Part shown: piece after piece, positions 1 through 11,515 of the stretch
How positions within the stretch are numbered: position 1 is the stretch's first letter
Layout: each line of letters begins with the position of its first letter
Assembly: GCA_946807835.1 (NCBI GenBank)
Contig: OX327712.1
Coordinates: forward strand, 16,944,001-17,008,000
Direction: 5' to 3'
Length of the DNA stretch: 64,000 nucleotides
Source: Ailanthus altissimus
Taxonomy: Eukaryota > Streptophyta > Magnoliopsida > Sapindales > Simaroubaceae
Translations under genes and position numbers: made by a program
Notes under the pieces: model-generated
What the model was told of the DNA's origin: nothing
What the model saw: the letters and a program-made list of their open reading frames with translations, nothing else
The model's database searches: none

Positions 1-1995
1 TCTATTTATAACAATTCATCCCAAGAAAAAATAAAAATCATTAACATGCGCCTATCCATCAAGAACACAAAAATAAAATTCACAATTGTTAAAATAAAAA
101 TAGACATAAGCTGGCTCTGATACCAATTGCAGAAACGATTTAAAAAAATTTTATGTCTATTTTAATTTAGCAATAAAATGGTATAAGAAAAATACCTTAA
201 TTACGAATTTTCATAGATATTTTTTGTTAACACCAGCAAATCTTTCACGCTGTATCTCTCACCAATGGACAATTCATTTGGGAGAGTTGATAAATTATAG
301 AAGATCTAATTATGTGTTCTTAATTTTTCTCTTTAGAAAAATTTAGCCCAAAAGAAGCAATAATGAAGAATACGTAAAAGCAGTTTTAAAACTCTTTTTT
401 ATAGTACAAGAATCCTTATGTTATTTTTAATTCTAATAGGATTAGAATAAAATAATATCTTTATATTATTTTAATTTAGATAATTAAAAGGATAAATATA
501 ATATCTAATATTATCTTCAATTAAATAATTTAGATAATTTATAATTATCTAATTATTTAATTTGATTAAATAATATAATTATTTTAATTTAAATAAATAA
601 TCTAATTATTTATTTAATTCCATAATTATTATGGATTGGGCTAATAATTGATTGAGCCCATCAAAATTAATCAAATTAAACATAGGCCAATCAAATTAAT
701 TATTTGGTTCTAATAAGTTTAATCAAATTAAACTTGGACCAATTCATATTTTAGATTTAACAATTAATTTAATAATCAATTTGAGTGTTTATGTAGCCAA
801 CATGGGGATTTGATGGACCTATAAAATTAAACTCTATTAAATTAAATTATTAGATTAAATACTTTAATTAGCATGATTTTATTTATTAACTTTATATTAC
901 TCCATTAAAAATATAAATATGAACTCTTAATTTCATAGATAAATTATAAAATAGAAAACTATCTTCATCTATTTAATAATCATTTCATATAGATCAATCC
1001 TCCACAACTGTTTATAATTAGAGCTAGGTCGAATGTCTGTTAACCTCTCTAATTACATCTTTATCCTTAGTCTACTTTGATCCTCTTTTAAACAATTAAT
1101 TTGTGAAATTCACCAATTTATTATTTTTTTAACTTTTAAAGAAAATTGATCGCTTATAATGTTCAAGACTAGAATCAATTATCAATGGAACAATTTATCT
1201 AACTTCTTTTCGGAATGACTGAATTTCATATCTATGAGAAATGTTCCTAGCCATCCATTTTGTTATATTTATAAAATACTTAGTAATTGATAGAAAATTT
1301 TTTACAGTCTTTTTCTTATAAATTAATAAACTTAACTCAATTAATAGAAATTCATTAATCACTCAGGATTAAGATTAATATATATATGATGATATTGTGA
1401 TAAAATAAATTCTCTTTACTAGCGGAGATTAATATAGAATTAATTTTATCGTGGTACAGTCTTATATAATCAATATTATATAAAAGTGCCTCCATTTTCT
1501 ATGTCAATACACAGAATAATCCAAATAAGACCATTGTATAAAATATACAAATGAACCATACTTATAATCTATCAAAATAAAGTTTTTATCTTCATTTAGA
1601 CAATGATAAATTTAAATTATTATACTTAAACTTAATCTTATCGTATATAACTATTATATACTAAGTTTAAGGTTATATATAAAAAAAATTCATAATATTT
1701 AGATAAAATAATTATAATTATAAATATAATATTAAATAAATAATCTCTATTAATTATTTTTAATAATATCTAAATACAAATAATTATACTTTTAAAACAC
1801 AATTCCAACAACTTGAATCTCAATATGCAAAAGATAAGAACATATTTCAAGCTATTCTTGTTATCATCAGTTCTATTAATGTTCATATATTGGCAAATCA
1901 TAATTCTAAGAGACTTTAAAATGATTTGACAATCATAATTGTTAAATGTAATTTCGTGATGCTTACGAAGTTGATTTTTATTCATGTGAACAGAG
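1..1995 (-). mobile_element. 5' part of a minus-strand copia-type LTR element (PBS plus LTR)
   Basis: Positions 113-125 read, on the minus strand, as TGGTATCAGAGCC, the usual plant copia primer binding site for initiator tRNA-Met. Immediately to the right, the LTR should begin at 128: its minus-strand 3' end is ...TCTGCA, two bases before the PBS. From there to about 2.0 kb the sequence is very AT-rich, with no reading frame that I recognise, and I take it as LTR. The right LTR border is not defined; a TG (minus strand) near 1990 is only a candidate. Internal sequence would continue left of the window. A 71-residue ORF at 1770-1985 resembles nothing I know. Confidence 0.5.
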
Positions 1996-2346
1996 CATGG
2001 GTTGTGATATGGAATAAAAATTTATGATACGTATGAATTTGTAGTTTCTACGTAAATTTAAAATTCAAGTCCAATAATATAATTTTAAAATCATCAAAAA
2101 ATTAATTTTAAATTAAATTAAAAGTAATAATATTTAATTAAATTTTTAGTATTATAATTTTAAAAATTTATTGATATTATAATATTAACAAATTTTTGAT
2201 ATTACGATATCAATAAATTATTAACACTTATAATACTGTTAATAAATTTTTTACTTGAGCAATTTAACATTTTAAAGCAGTATCGGTAAGATAATTCACT
2301 AATGCCACATTAGTACCAATGAAGGCCTTTTTTTTTTTTTTTTTAG

Positions 2347-2758
2347 TACTAGTAAAAGTATTGATCAATTTTTTGAGTTGATTTTTGAAACAACTTTCTT
2401 ATATTACAACTGTAAATTTGGAGCAATCCAAAAATCTAGGCCCATTATGACCCAAATTTTCTTTCGAGAAAGTCTACCCTAAATAGATTAATCTACAACA
2501 TTAAGGTTTGTTATTTACTAATCTATTAGACCGAAGTCTTAAATTGCAGAAGCTCCATATTTACTAAAATATTAACTCATAATGATGCTAGAATAGGCAA
2601 AAACATTAATCCTTATCATAAAAAGATAGTACAAATAAAAAATTAAGAAATCGTATGGCAGTCATAAAATTTTCGTACAGAATATGACAGTCTTATTTTA
2701 TTACATGATAATCACTTACAAGCCAGTGCTCCGTAATAAAACCGAAAGCATTATTAAA
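2347..2758 (-). repeat. Duplicated 3' flank of the CDR1-like gene
   Basis: This stretch is nearly identical to 4372-4779, the 3' untranslated and flanking sequence of the intact protease gene. Both copies begin with the same short word (actagta, then a or g, then agtattga) and run in step through to the stop codon. It is the left part of a partial tandem duplication: copy 1 is 2347-4376 and copy 2 is 4372 to about 5717. A poly-T run lies just outside the left border, at about 2330-2344. Confidence 0.8.
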
Positions 2759-4376
2759 TTACTGCTTAGTGCAATCAGTTGGTTTGAAAGACACGGCCTT
2801 TTTCTCCGTGTTGTAGCCCACCAAGAAGTTCTTTTGCATCACGTTACCGTAGATCATTGGAATTCGATCACTATTTATACCCCGATAATTAGCACCATGA
2901 ATTCCTTTTAAGTTTTAGGTTGGCCCCGACTACATTGACATTCAGGATTAAAAAAATAATAAAATTGCGAAAATGACCCAAAAGCACAATAAAAATCCGT
3001 GATTTAAAATCAAGTTGCATTGGGAGTTGCTGCTGCAATTATTATTTTGTCATATTACAAAGTGTTTCTTCGTTCATTTGGCAGAGTAAGCTTTTTTCAA
3101 GGGCCATCACATCAGGAGTGCATTTGTTATCCTAATATGCATTTTAAAGCCAAAATTGCACTTTGAAAATTTTAAGTATTACTTATTAAAATCAACAAGT
3201 TAAATTGAACTTACATTGCACAACCTTTATGACTTACCTGCCAAATGAATTATATTTTTATGTTAAATAAAATAATTTTTATTAAAAATTTATATTTAAT
3301 ATTAATATTATATTTTTATTTATTAATTTAAAATTTGTAATTGAATAATAAATTAATATGATATTAAAATTAAAATATTAAATTCTAATTTTTATATCTT
3401 TATTTTTAGTTAATTTTTTTTTCTAATTAATGAGATGAGGAATCTACTTGATTTAGATTATTATGATTCATATTTCATGTGATTATTAAAAAAATATTTT
3501 CTTAATTTTTAGTTGATGAAATAGAAAAATTCATTTGATTCATATCTACTAAGATCTACGTTTCACATAAAAACTAAGCACACAAGTTCACTAATATGAC
3601 GAAAAATGTTCGAAGGACCCAACTTCACATCTGCACAAGTGAAATGCATTGTGATATTGGAACCTCAGAAAATGAACTGGCACTGTAACACAGATCATGC
3701 AATCCATTAGGGTCTATAATTGATGTTGCTTTGATCATACTTGCCACTACTGACACCAATTTTGAGTTAAACCCTTGTGGCAAGAGGGTCAATGTAGTAC
3801 CTGAATCAATGATAATGTTGCCCTCTGTAGTTCCGAATGAACTATCAATAGCTATTCTTTGGTTTCCCACACTGATTGCTTCAAGTGTAAGGAAGTAGAA
3901 GGTTTTAGGGTTTTTTTCAACCAAAGGAGTAGAAACAACCCTAGAACCTGAAACAATTCCATTGCTGCCAAAATTGATTTTGCTTGAGGCTGCTGGATCT
4001 TCAACCAAGCAGTAGGAGAATTTACCACCAACTGAAGTTCCCAATTGAGAGATAAGTGAAACATCGCCGCCACCAAGGCCAACAATGCCATTCGTTTTTG
4101 AATTGAACGTTCCATTCTCGTTATGTCCACAACCCAAGATGGTTTGAGGCAGAGCCACTGGCTGTCCGCTTGTTGACCCCGAGGTAACAGTGTCGCGAGC
4201 AAGATAACCATTTGAGAAGCCAGACCCATAACGAGCTGAATATATACATTTGCTGTCCCTGGAGCAAAACTTTTCGATCTGCAGAGTTGCACATTGACTT
4301 GACGAGCAAGAAAGATATTGATAAGTTGAAGACTTGGCAGGATCGAACAACGGAGCGTCTTGCTTGTAACAAACTA
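2759..4376 (-). pseudogene. CDR1-like aspartic protease pseudogene, 5'-truncated
   Basis: This is a decayed partial copy of the neighbouring aspartic protease. It matches that protein from about residue 127 (CYKQDAPLF) to the C-terminus, ending at the TAA at 2759-2761. The second active-site motif (IIIDSGTTLT) is kept. The signal peptide, propeptide and first active-site motif (DTGSDL) are missing because homology stops at 4376. Two further lesions are visible. A one-base deletion near 3650 changes the frame after SEVP, and about 685 bp at 2883-3567 is inserted before the last 40 or so residues. At the 5' break the sequence runs straight into the duplicated 3' flank of copy 2, so the copy has no promoter or start codon. 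It cannot make an active enzyme. Antisense or truncated transcripts are possible but not shown. Confidence 0.88.
2883..3567. other. Insertion of about 685 bp inside the protease pseudogene
   Basis: Alignment of the two tandem copies shows that this segment is absent from the intact gene, where the flanking matches are contiguous at about 4900. It is AT-rich, has no ORF of note, and shows no clear terminal inverted repeats or target duplication. It could be a mobile element fragment or filler DNA. Deletion from copy 2 is unlikely because copy 2 keeps an uninterrupted reading frame there. Confidence 0.7.
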
Positions 4377-4779
4377 GTAGAAGTATTGAATAATTTTTTG
4401 AGTTGATTTTTGAAACAACTTCTTATATCATAACTGTAAATTTGGAGCAATCCAACAATCTAGGCCCATTATGAACCAAGTTTTCTTTCGAGAAAATCTA
4501 CCCTAAATAGATTAATCTACAACACGAGGGTTCCTTATTTACTAATCTATTAGACCCAAGTCTTAAATTACAAAGGCTCCAATTGTACTAAAATATTAAG
4601 TCATAATGATGATAGAATAGGCAGAAACATTAATCCTTGTCATAGAAAGAAAGTACAAATCAGAAATAAGGAGGTCGCATGCAAGACATAAAGTCTTTGT
4701 ATAGAATACGAGTCTGATTTATTTCATGATAATCACTTACAAGCCAATGCTCTGTAATAAAATCGGAAGCATGATTAAA

Positions 4780-6090
4780 TTACTGCTTGGTGCAATCAGT
4801 TGGTTTGAAGGACACAGTCTTTTTCTCAGTGTCATAGCCCACCAAGAAGTTCTTCTGCATCAAGTTACCGTAGATCATCGGAATTCGATCACTATTAATA
4901 CCATTAAAAACTATGCACACAAGTTCTTCACTAATCTGAAGAAAAATGTTCGAAGGACCCAACTTCACATCTGCACCAGTGAAATGGACTGTGATATCAG
5001 GAACCTCAAAATTTGAACTGACACTGTAGCACAGATCAAACAATCCATTAGGGTCTATAATTGGTGTTGCTTTGATCATACTTGCCACTACTGACACCAA
5101 TTTTGAGTTAAACCCTTGTCGCAATAAGGTCAATGTAGTACCTGAATCAATGACAATGTTGCCCGCTTTAGTTCCCAATGAATTATCAACAGCTATTCTT
5201 TGGTTTCCCACACTGATTGCTTCAAGTGTAAGGAAATAGGAGGTTTTATGGTTTTTTTCAACCAAAGGAGTAGAAACAACCCCAGAACCTGAAACAATTC
5301 CATTGCTGCCAAAATTGATTTTGCTTGAGGCTGTTGGATCGTCAACCAAGCAGTAGGAGAATTTACCACCTACTGAAGTTCCCAATTGAGAGATAAGTGA
5401 AGCATCGCCGCCACCAAGGCCAACAATGCCATTCGTTTTTGAATTGAACGTTCCATTCTCGTTATGTCCACAACCCAAGATGATTTGAGGCAGAGCCACT
5501 GGCTGTCCGCTTGTTGAACCCAAGGTAACAGTGTCGAGAGCAAGATAACCTTTTGAGAAGCCGGACCCATATCTAATTGAATATATACATTTGCTGTCCC
5601 TGGAGCAAAACGTTTTGATCTGCCGAGTTGCACATTGACTTGACGAGCAAGAAAGATCTTGATAAGTTGAAGACTTGGCAGGATCGAACAATGGAGCGTC
5701 TTGCTTGTAACAAACTGGGCAAGGCTTGCACTGTGTCCATATAAGATCACTTCCCGTATCAGCAATAGCAAGAATTTGAACAGGCGGAGTACCGACTGAT
5801 AATTTCATAAGATATTCACCAACGGTGGGGATTATTTCAGCTTGGGCAGAATTTGGAGAGACTAAGTTAGGATAGAAGTGATTGAGACGATTAACAGAAC
5901 GATGCATAGCATTTCTCAATCGTTGGTAGGGAGTTTCTTTTGGGTTGTAAAAGGGAGACTTTGGAGAGTCACGGTGGATCAGTTCAACACTGAAACCTCC
6001 ATTTTGAGCCTCTGATAATGGATGGATAATAAAGAAGCAGAGTATGAAGAGAGAAATTGCAAACGAAAAATGACTCGCTAAGGCTGTCAT
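4780..6090 (-). CDS. CDR1-like secreted aspartic protease (family A1, nepenthesin-like)
   Basis: Intact single-exon gene of 436 codons. The start is the ATG at 6088-6090; the open frame extends two codons further to a TTG, which is not a plausible plant start. Residues 1-28 form a signal peptide (hydrophobic stretch ending SEA). Next comes a propeptide with the ELIHRDSPKSPFYNP signature of Arabidopsis CDR1 relatives. The catalytic aspartates lie in ADTGSDLIW (Asp111) and VIDSGTTLT (Asp315), with the flap tyrosine in RYGSG near 174. The region 115-170 is cysteine-rich, as expected for the nepenthesin-type insertion. The C-terminus FKPTDCTKQ is typical. Length equals the usual 430-445 residues. 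Known relatives are apoplastic peptidases; Arabidopsis CDR1 releases a defence-signalling peptide. The specific substrate here is unknown. A partial copy lies directly downstream, and a copia element sits 220 bp upstream. Confidence 0.93.
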   Translation of the reverse strand: MTALASHFSFAISLFILCFFIIHPLSEAQNGGFSVELIHRDSPKSPFYNPKETPYQRLRNAMHRSVNRLNHFYPNLVSPNSAQAEIIPTVGEYLMKLSVGTPPVQILAIADTGSDLIWTQCKPCPVCYKQDAPLFDPAKSSTYQDLSCSSSQCATRQIKTFCSRDSKCIYSIRYGSGFSKGYLALDTVTLGSTSGQPVALPQIILGCGHNENGTFNSKTNGIVGLGGGDASLISQLGTSVGGKFSYCLVDDPTASSKINFGSNGIVSGSGVVSTPLVEKNHKTSYFLTLEAISVGNQRIAVDNSLGTKAGNIVIDSGTTLTLLRQGFNSKLVSVVASMIKATPIIDPNGLFDLCYSVSSNFEVPDITVHFTGADVKLGPSNIFLQISEELVCIVFNGINSDRIPMIYGNLMQKNFLVGYDTEKKTVSFKPTDCTKQ

Positions 6091-6140
6091 GATCAAAGCT
6101 GTAAGAGAGAAGATGAGAAAAACATGGAAAGAATTCGGAC

Positions 6141-6150
6141 TTTATATATA
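6141..6150 (-). promoter_or_regulatory. TATA box of the minus-strand CDR1-like gene
   Basis: On the minus strand this reads TATATATAAA, about 50 bp upstream of the ATG at 6090. That fits transcription starting near 6115 with a short leader. Only about 160 bp separate this box from the LTR of the copia insertion at 6310, so any distal promoter elements now lie beyond 11515. Confidence 0.65.
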
Positions 6151-6309
6151 GGAGGAAAAAAGAGAAAATCACGAAATTATGTGTGAAAAGAAAATAAAAA
6201 GGAAACTTTCCTAGATGTTACATGCCAAGATATTGAAATGTAACTTTCCTCTATAATATGCCATTTTGAGTGCGACAATTATCTCATATAGCAACTTGGC
6301 TGGAAGTTC

Positions 6310-6589
6310 TGTTAAAAAAGGAAACAAACTAAATAAATTGTTAAAGATAAAATAAATTATTTTATTTGTTAAAAAAGTAAACAGATCAAATAATTTCATT
6401 TTTAATTTGTTTTTAAGCCAAATATCCTTAATTATTTTTTAGGTGTATTTTTCTTTTACATATAATTACATAATTTATTTTTTTTAACATAATAATAGCT
6501 CTATAAATATAAAACTTACTCTTTATATTTTAATATACAATAATACACAACTTTTGTTAAAATTATTTTCTCTCTCTCTCAATTTTTTA
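6310..6589 (+). repeat. 5' LTR of copia-1
   Basis: 280 bp, starting TGTTAAAA and ending in CTCTCAATTTTTTA (the expected terminal CA is mutated). It shares its order of landmarks with 11224-11510: a TATA-like 'ctataaatataaaactta' near 6491 and a CT-rich terminal stretch. Confidence 0.88.
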
Positions 6590-6754
6590 TGGTATCAAAG
6601 TTTTTGAGGGCTAACTTTCCTCTCTTCACATGTGAACAGTATTTTGAACAGTATCTTAAATAGTAGCAAAACAGTACTGTGAACAGTATTACAAAATAAT
6701 GCTGTGAACAGTATATATAAACAGCACCGTTTCCTTGAGCCTTAGGTTTCATAC

Positions 6755-9700
6755 ATGACTTTTGCTGATTTGAAAAAAAAGAATGAGGAATTTCCTATGA
6801 TGATGATAGAGAAAGTTGCTGACAATATGGATGCATTTACCCTACATTATTTGGATTATTCGGGTCTCGTTTTGGTTATCAAAACACTTGAAGGAGGTAA
6901 TTATGGATAATGGAGCTGTGCAATGCATATAGCTCTAAGTGGCAAGAACAAATTCAGATTCATCAACATGACGATACAAACACCACCTCAATTCGACCCT
7001 AAGTTCCAATATGGCAATGGTGCAATGATATGGTGTTATCCTGAATTTTGAATTCAATTCATTTTAATATTGCAGAAAGTGTTATTTATGCAGAAACTAC
7101 GAACGAAGTCTGAGACGGCTTGAAAGATAGGTTCTCTTACAAGACTGACTCCCGAATCTATCAAATTCGACAAGAAATTATCAAATAATGACAAAGGTCT
7201 CAGTCTATTTCAGAGTATTACACCAAAATAAAGTCACTTTGGGAGGAGCTGGCTTTTTATTATGATCCAATTTCTTGTACCTGTGAAGGTTTAAAAGGTC
7301 TTACCGAAAGAGGAGAAAAAGAAAGGGTCATTCATTTTTTAATGTGACAAAATGAATCTTATGCTAGCATATAAGGTTCAATTCTCATGATGAGTCATCT
7401 TCCAAATGCACGTAATGTTCACGCCTTGATACTCTAACAAGAGAGACAAATTGATATGGCCATTTAAAGAGAGAGATCCAGTTATGCTGCAATGCAAGTT
7501 TCAAACATTTCAGAAACCAATAAGCAAATATAAAAGAAAAAGGGTTGTACTCATTGTGGAAAAGACAACCACATCATTGATAGTTGCTACTTTTTTCATG
7601 GTTTTTCGCCTGGACACAAACTATATATTAAGGAAGTGAACCCTTCGTAAATTTACCAAAGATGAAAATGATTTATTTGATATATGGATGACTGGTTACG
7701 GAGGGACCGTTTCTTTTTTTGTAGGTTGGTCTGGTCTATTGCTCTTTCCTTGTGCCTATTTCGCTTTAGGGGGTTAGTTTACAAGCACATGTCAAGAAAA
7801 AAAAAAGCATAATGTTAATAACTCGACGATGGCAGATGAATCCGAGAGACAAAGATTTATCAAACCACTTTCACTCTTGAAGAGTATAATCAACGCAAAG
7901 TTTTACTTTGAAAGAATAATGGTAACATTTTGCCTTTTATGAATACTACAAATATTAGCTCACCTTTCTGTTATAAGATTAAATCTTCATCATATACTGA
8001 ATAGATTATTAATAGTAGGTTTACCGACCATGTTTTTAACAACCAACATTGCATAAGGCAAATCCTTCCCATAATTCTGTGCAGTTACCAAATGAAGGCC
8101 AAGCTAAAATTGAGTGTGTTGGGTCAATAAAGTTGTCAAATAACATCACTCTAAATTATGTTCTCTATGTACTAAAATTTAGAGTTAATTTATTATCAGT
8201 TGATAAAATTACTCGAGCATTGGGTTGTAGTATAATATTTTACCCTAATTTTTGTGTGGTGTAAGACATGGCTACGAAGAAGACGATTGGCTTAGGCAAG
8301 CAGCTTAATAGTTTATACCATCTCAAAGACAACTAAACACCACCCATCATACTCCACATTCAATGTAAATCTCATATTTGGCATCAATGATTAGGTCATC
8401 CCTCTATTAAACCCTTTTAAGCACTCTTCAAAACCAACCCAAAAATCTCTTTTGATTCTACTATTTTTTTTATGTTTGTCCTTTAGCTCATTTATCTTTT
8501 TTCAGTAGTTCTATATGTACTAGTGCACCTTTTGAATTAATTCATTACGATATTTAAGGACTTTATAAAATTACTTCTCATATGAAAGCTCATATTTCTT
8601 ATTCATTGTTGATGATTGTTCTTGTTATACCTAGATACATTTGATGAGTTTTAAATCTGTAACCCAATCACTGATAAAGTCTTTTTTTTCATAGGCCATA
8701 ACTCAATTCCATTATGAGATTAAAGCTTTATGTTCTGGTAATCGAAAAGAGTTTTTATCTTTACAAGCCTATTTTGTTTTTACAAATAATTGTACATCTT
8801 TATAACATATTTGCCTATACACACCCTAACAAAACAGAGTTCTAGAGCGTAAGCATAGACATCTCTTAAATGTGAGTCTTTAACTTCATTTTTAAGCTAA
8901 CCTACCTTTGTAGTTTTGGGGGGAGAGTCTACAAACGGCATACAATCTAATAATCCACCTTCTAATACCCGTCTTATCTACCTAAATACCATATCATCAA
9001 CTTTACAATAAAGCCTCAGTATACTCTCATCTCAACACCTTTGGGTGTTTATGTTACATTACTAACCTTAAACCAAATTATAAATTTGATACTCACACCT
9101 AAAAATGTATATTCCTTGGTTATCCACTTGGCCAAAAGGGCTACTGTGTCTATGACTTCCAGTCTTATCAAACTTTGATCTATCTTGATGTAGTATTTCA
9201 TAAATCCATATTCCTATATTCAAACACTCTAATTTAAAATTTTGATAACCACATTGATGCACTAACCCTACCATTACCATTTGATATAACAGGAATCTAA
9301 GAGCCACTCTGGAATGTCAATACCATGGCACCACCCACTCCACACTCAACACTGACATCTAGATTTCTGACACCCCGATACTAACCATTCCCAACCACGA
9401 TGCTATTTCTACTAATACCTAAGAACCAATCTAGAACACCTCAGTTTTACCCAAATTTGAAATACTCCCTGAATTTTATCCACACTGACATTCTTCTCCC
9501 CCCACAAAACTCCCAACTCATCTCTAAGATTATAAGGTAAACCATTCCAAACTTCTCGCTCTTAATCCTTTTTCTTCTTCACTTCTGTTTGGTATGCGCC
9601 ACCCAATTTCAAGATATGTTTACTACACCTATCTTTCTTATTCATATCAGACTTTTGTCAATGTTGTTTCTCACATAGATGAACTAGAAACAGATGAACA

Positions 9701-11205
9701 AGCTTGCCACAATCCACATTGGGTGACCACCATAAATGAATAAATCTCAGCCTTCGAAATAAACCATACTTGGAGCATGGTCCCGTTACCTTATGGTCAC
9801 CATCCCATTGGTTGCAAATAAGTCTACAAAATCAAGTACAACTCTAATGGTTCAATTGAGTATTATAAAACTCGCCTTATAGCTAAAGGGTTTACTCAAC
9901 GTGAAGGTATTGACTACAATGAAACCTTTGCTCATGTGGCTAAGTTAACTACTTTTTCGGTGTCTTTTGGCCATTACTTCCATTTGTCATTAACATCTTC
10001 ACCAACTGAATGTTCATAATGCTTTCCTTCATTGGGATTTAATTGAGGAGGTCTACATGACTTCTCCTTTGGCTTTTTATCGACAAGGGAAGCAATACTT
10101 GATTTTTCGATTGCATAAATCTCCCTATAGATTAAAGTAAGTCTTATAGAGTTGGTTTCACAAGTTTCTTGATGTCATCCATAAAATTTAGTTTCTAACA
10201 ATTACAGGCAAACTATTTTTTATTCACCAAGGTTAATTGTAATTCTCTCACTGTTATTCTTCTTTATGTCAATGACATGATCATCATGGGTAATAATGAG
10301 AAAATGATACAAGAAGAAAAAAATTTCTTGACTAGTTATTTTCGAATTAAAGATCTCGGTCATTAGAAGTTTTTTCTTGGAATATAAGTTGCTCAATCCA
10401 AAGTAAAAATTTCTATCAACCAATAGAAAAACACACTTGACATACTAGATGAGACTAGACTTCTAGGTGCCAAACCTACAAAGTTTTCCATAGAACAAAA
10501 TCTCAAGCTTACTTTTAATGAGGGAAATTGCTTAATGATCTAAGTCACTATCTCAGATTGATTGGGATGTTGATTTATCTTACCATCACTAGACTAGACA
10601 TTACTTAATCAATCAATACACTTATTCAGTTTATGCAACAACCCAGGAAGCCACATCTTGAAGTAGCACATCTTTTATTGCGGTACTTAAAAAATGCTCG
10701 TGGTCAAGGTCCTTTATTTTTTTTCACATGGAAAAGCTACAGTTGAGAGGCTTTTATGATGTAGATTAGGCTAGATGTCTAGATACACAATGATCAATTA
10801 CTAGTTATTGTGTTTTTCTTAGTAATTCACTTATTTCATGAAAAAGCAAGAAACAAGTCACAGTATCACGATACTTAGCAAAATTTGAATACAGGTCCAT
10901 GGCATTGATTACTTGCAAATTAACTTGGTTACAGTACTTAAGACTTGCAAGTATCTCACTCAAAGCCAGTTTAACTCCTTTTTGATAACCAAGTGGCAAT
11001 TTATATTTCAACTAACCCTGTTTTTCATGAAAGGATAAAATATATTAAGATATATTGGCATACAGTCCACGAACAGATACAAAAAAAGAGGCTAAAGACT
11101 TTTTCGTGGAAAACAAAAAATAAGTTACCGATCTTTTTACTAAACTATTGGGTCAAGATGCTTTTTTCTTTATGCTTAGCATGTTGAGAGTTCTCGACAT
11201 TCACT
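6755..11205 (+). pseudogene. copia-1 gag-pol remnant
   Basis: A start codon at 6755 opens a gag of the type with a GGNYG..W segment followed by ALSGKNK, which already contains a stop at the tryptophan position. A CCHC-like knuckle (CTHCGKDNH) is at about 7545-7625 and protease remnants at about 8000. A gag-pre-integrase stretch (NSLYHLKDN) is at about 8310, and integrase traces lie between 8330 and 9050. Reverse transcriptase covers about 9760-10400, with recognisable [22 protein letters not shown] near 9870. RNase H runs to about 11200, ending in the copia C-terminal motif just before the polypurine tract. Many stops and frameshifts make it non-functional. Confidence 0.82.
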
Positions 11206-11223
11206 CTCTAACTTAAGGGAGAG

Positions 11224-11510
11224 TATTAAAAGAGAAAACAAATCAAATAATTTGTTAAAGAGGAAACAAATTATTAAAATTGTTAAAAGAGTAAATAAAT
11301 TAAATAATTTTCTCCTTTATTGACTTTTAAGTTAAATATTCTCAATTACCTTTTAAGTATATTTTTTTTTTGTGTAATTACCTAATTTAATTTTTTTTTC
11401 TTTTTCAACATAAGAAGCCCTATAAATATAAAACTTACTTTTTGTACTATAATATACAGTAATATACAATTTTTGTTCATAATCTTTCTTCTCGTTCTCT
11501 CAATTTTTCA
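11224..11510 (+). repeat. 3' LTR of copia-1
   Basis: 287 bp, starting TATTAAAAG (TG mutated to TA) and ending TTTTTCA, followed by the target duplication agttc. It contains a tataaatataaaactta TATA-like segment matching the 5' LTR. Confidence 0.88.
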
Positions 11511-11515
11511 AGTTC

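Larger units (their letters stand above)
6310..11510 (+). mobile_element. Complete but degenerate Ty1/copia retrotransposon (copia-1)
   Basis: The element is bounded by a perfect 5-bp target duplication, agttc at 6305-6309 and again at 11511-11515. The 5' LTR is 6310-6589, followed directly by a PBS (TGGTATCAAAG, 6590-6600). The polypurine tract AAGGGAGAG at 11215-11223 abuts the 3' LTR (11224-11510). Between them, gag, zinc knuckle, protease, integrase, reverse transcriptase and RNase H remnants occur in copia order, all broken by stops and shifts. Removing the element joins 6309 to 11516 and restores the original upstream region of the protease gene. The LTR ends are TG...CA, with single substitutions at one end of each LTR. 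The divergence between the two LTRs suggests an old insertion. Confidence 0.9.

Noticed and set aside
1770..1985. 71-codon minus-strand ORF
   Set aside because: No recognisable domain, in AT-rich DNA that belongs to an LTR or its flank; codon use looks like chance.
2883..3567. Intron of the protease gene
   Set aside because: The intact paralogues are intronless, and the segment has no GT...AG borders in the right places on the minus strand that would restore the frame.
4212..4406. ORFs in other frames across the protease genes (also 3852-4292, 5370-5771, 48932-49195)
   Set aside because: They are shadow frames of the protease coding sequence and its pseudogene.
6091..6096. Start of the minus-strand protease at 6096
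   Set aside because: The codon at 6094-6096 is TTG; the first ATG is at 6088-6090 and gives a normal signal peptide.
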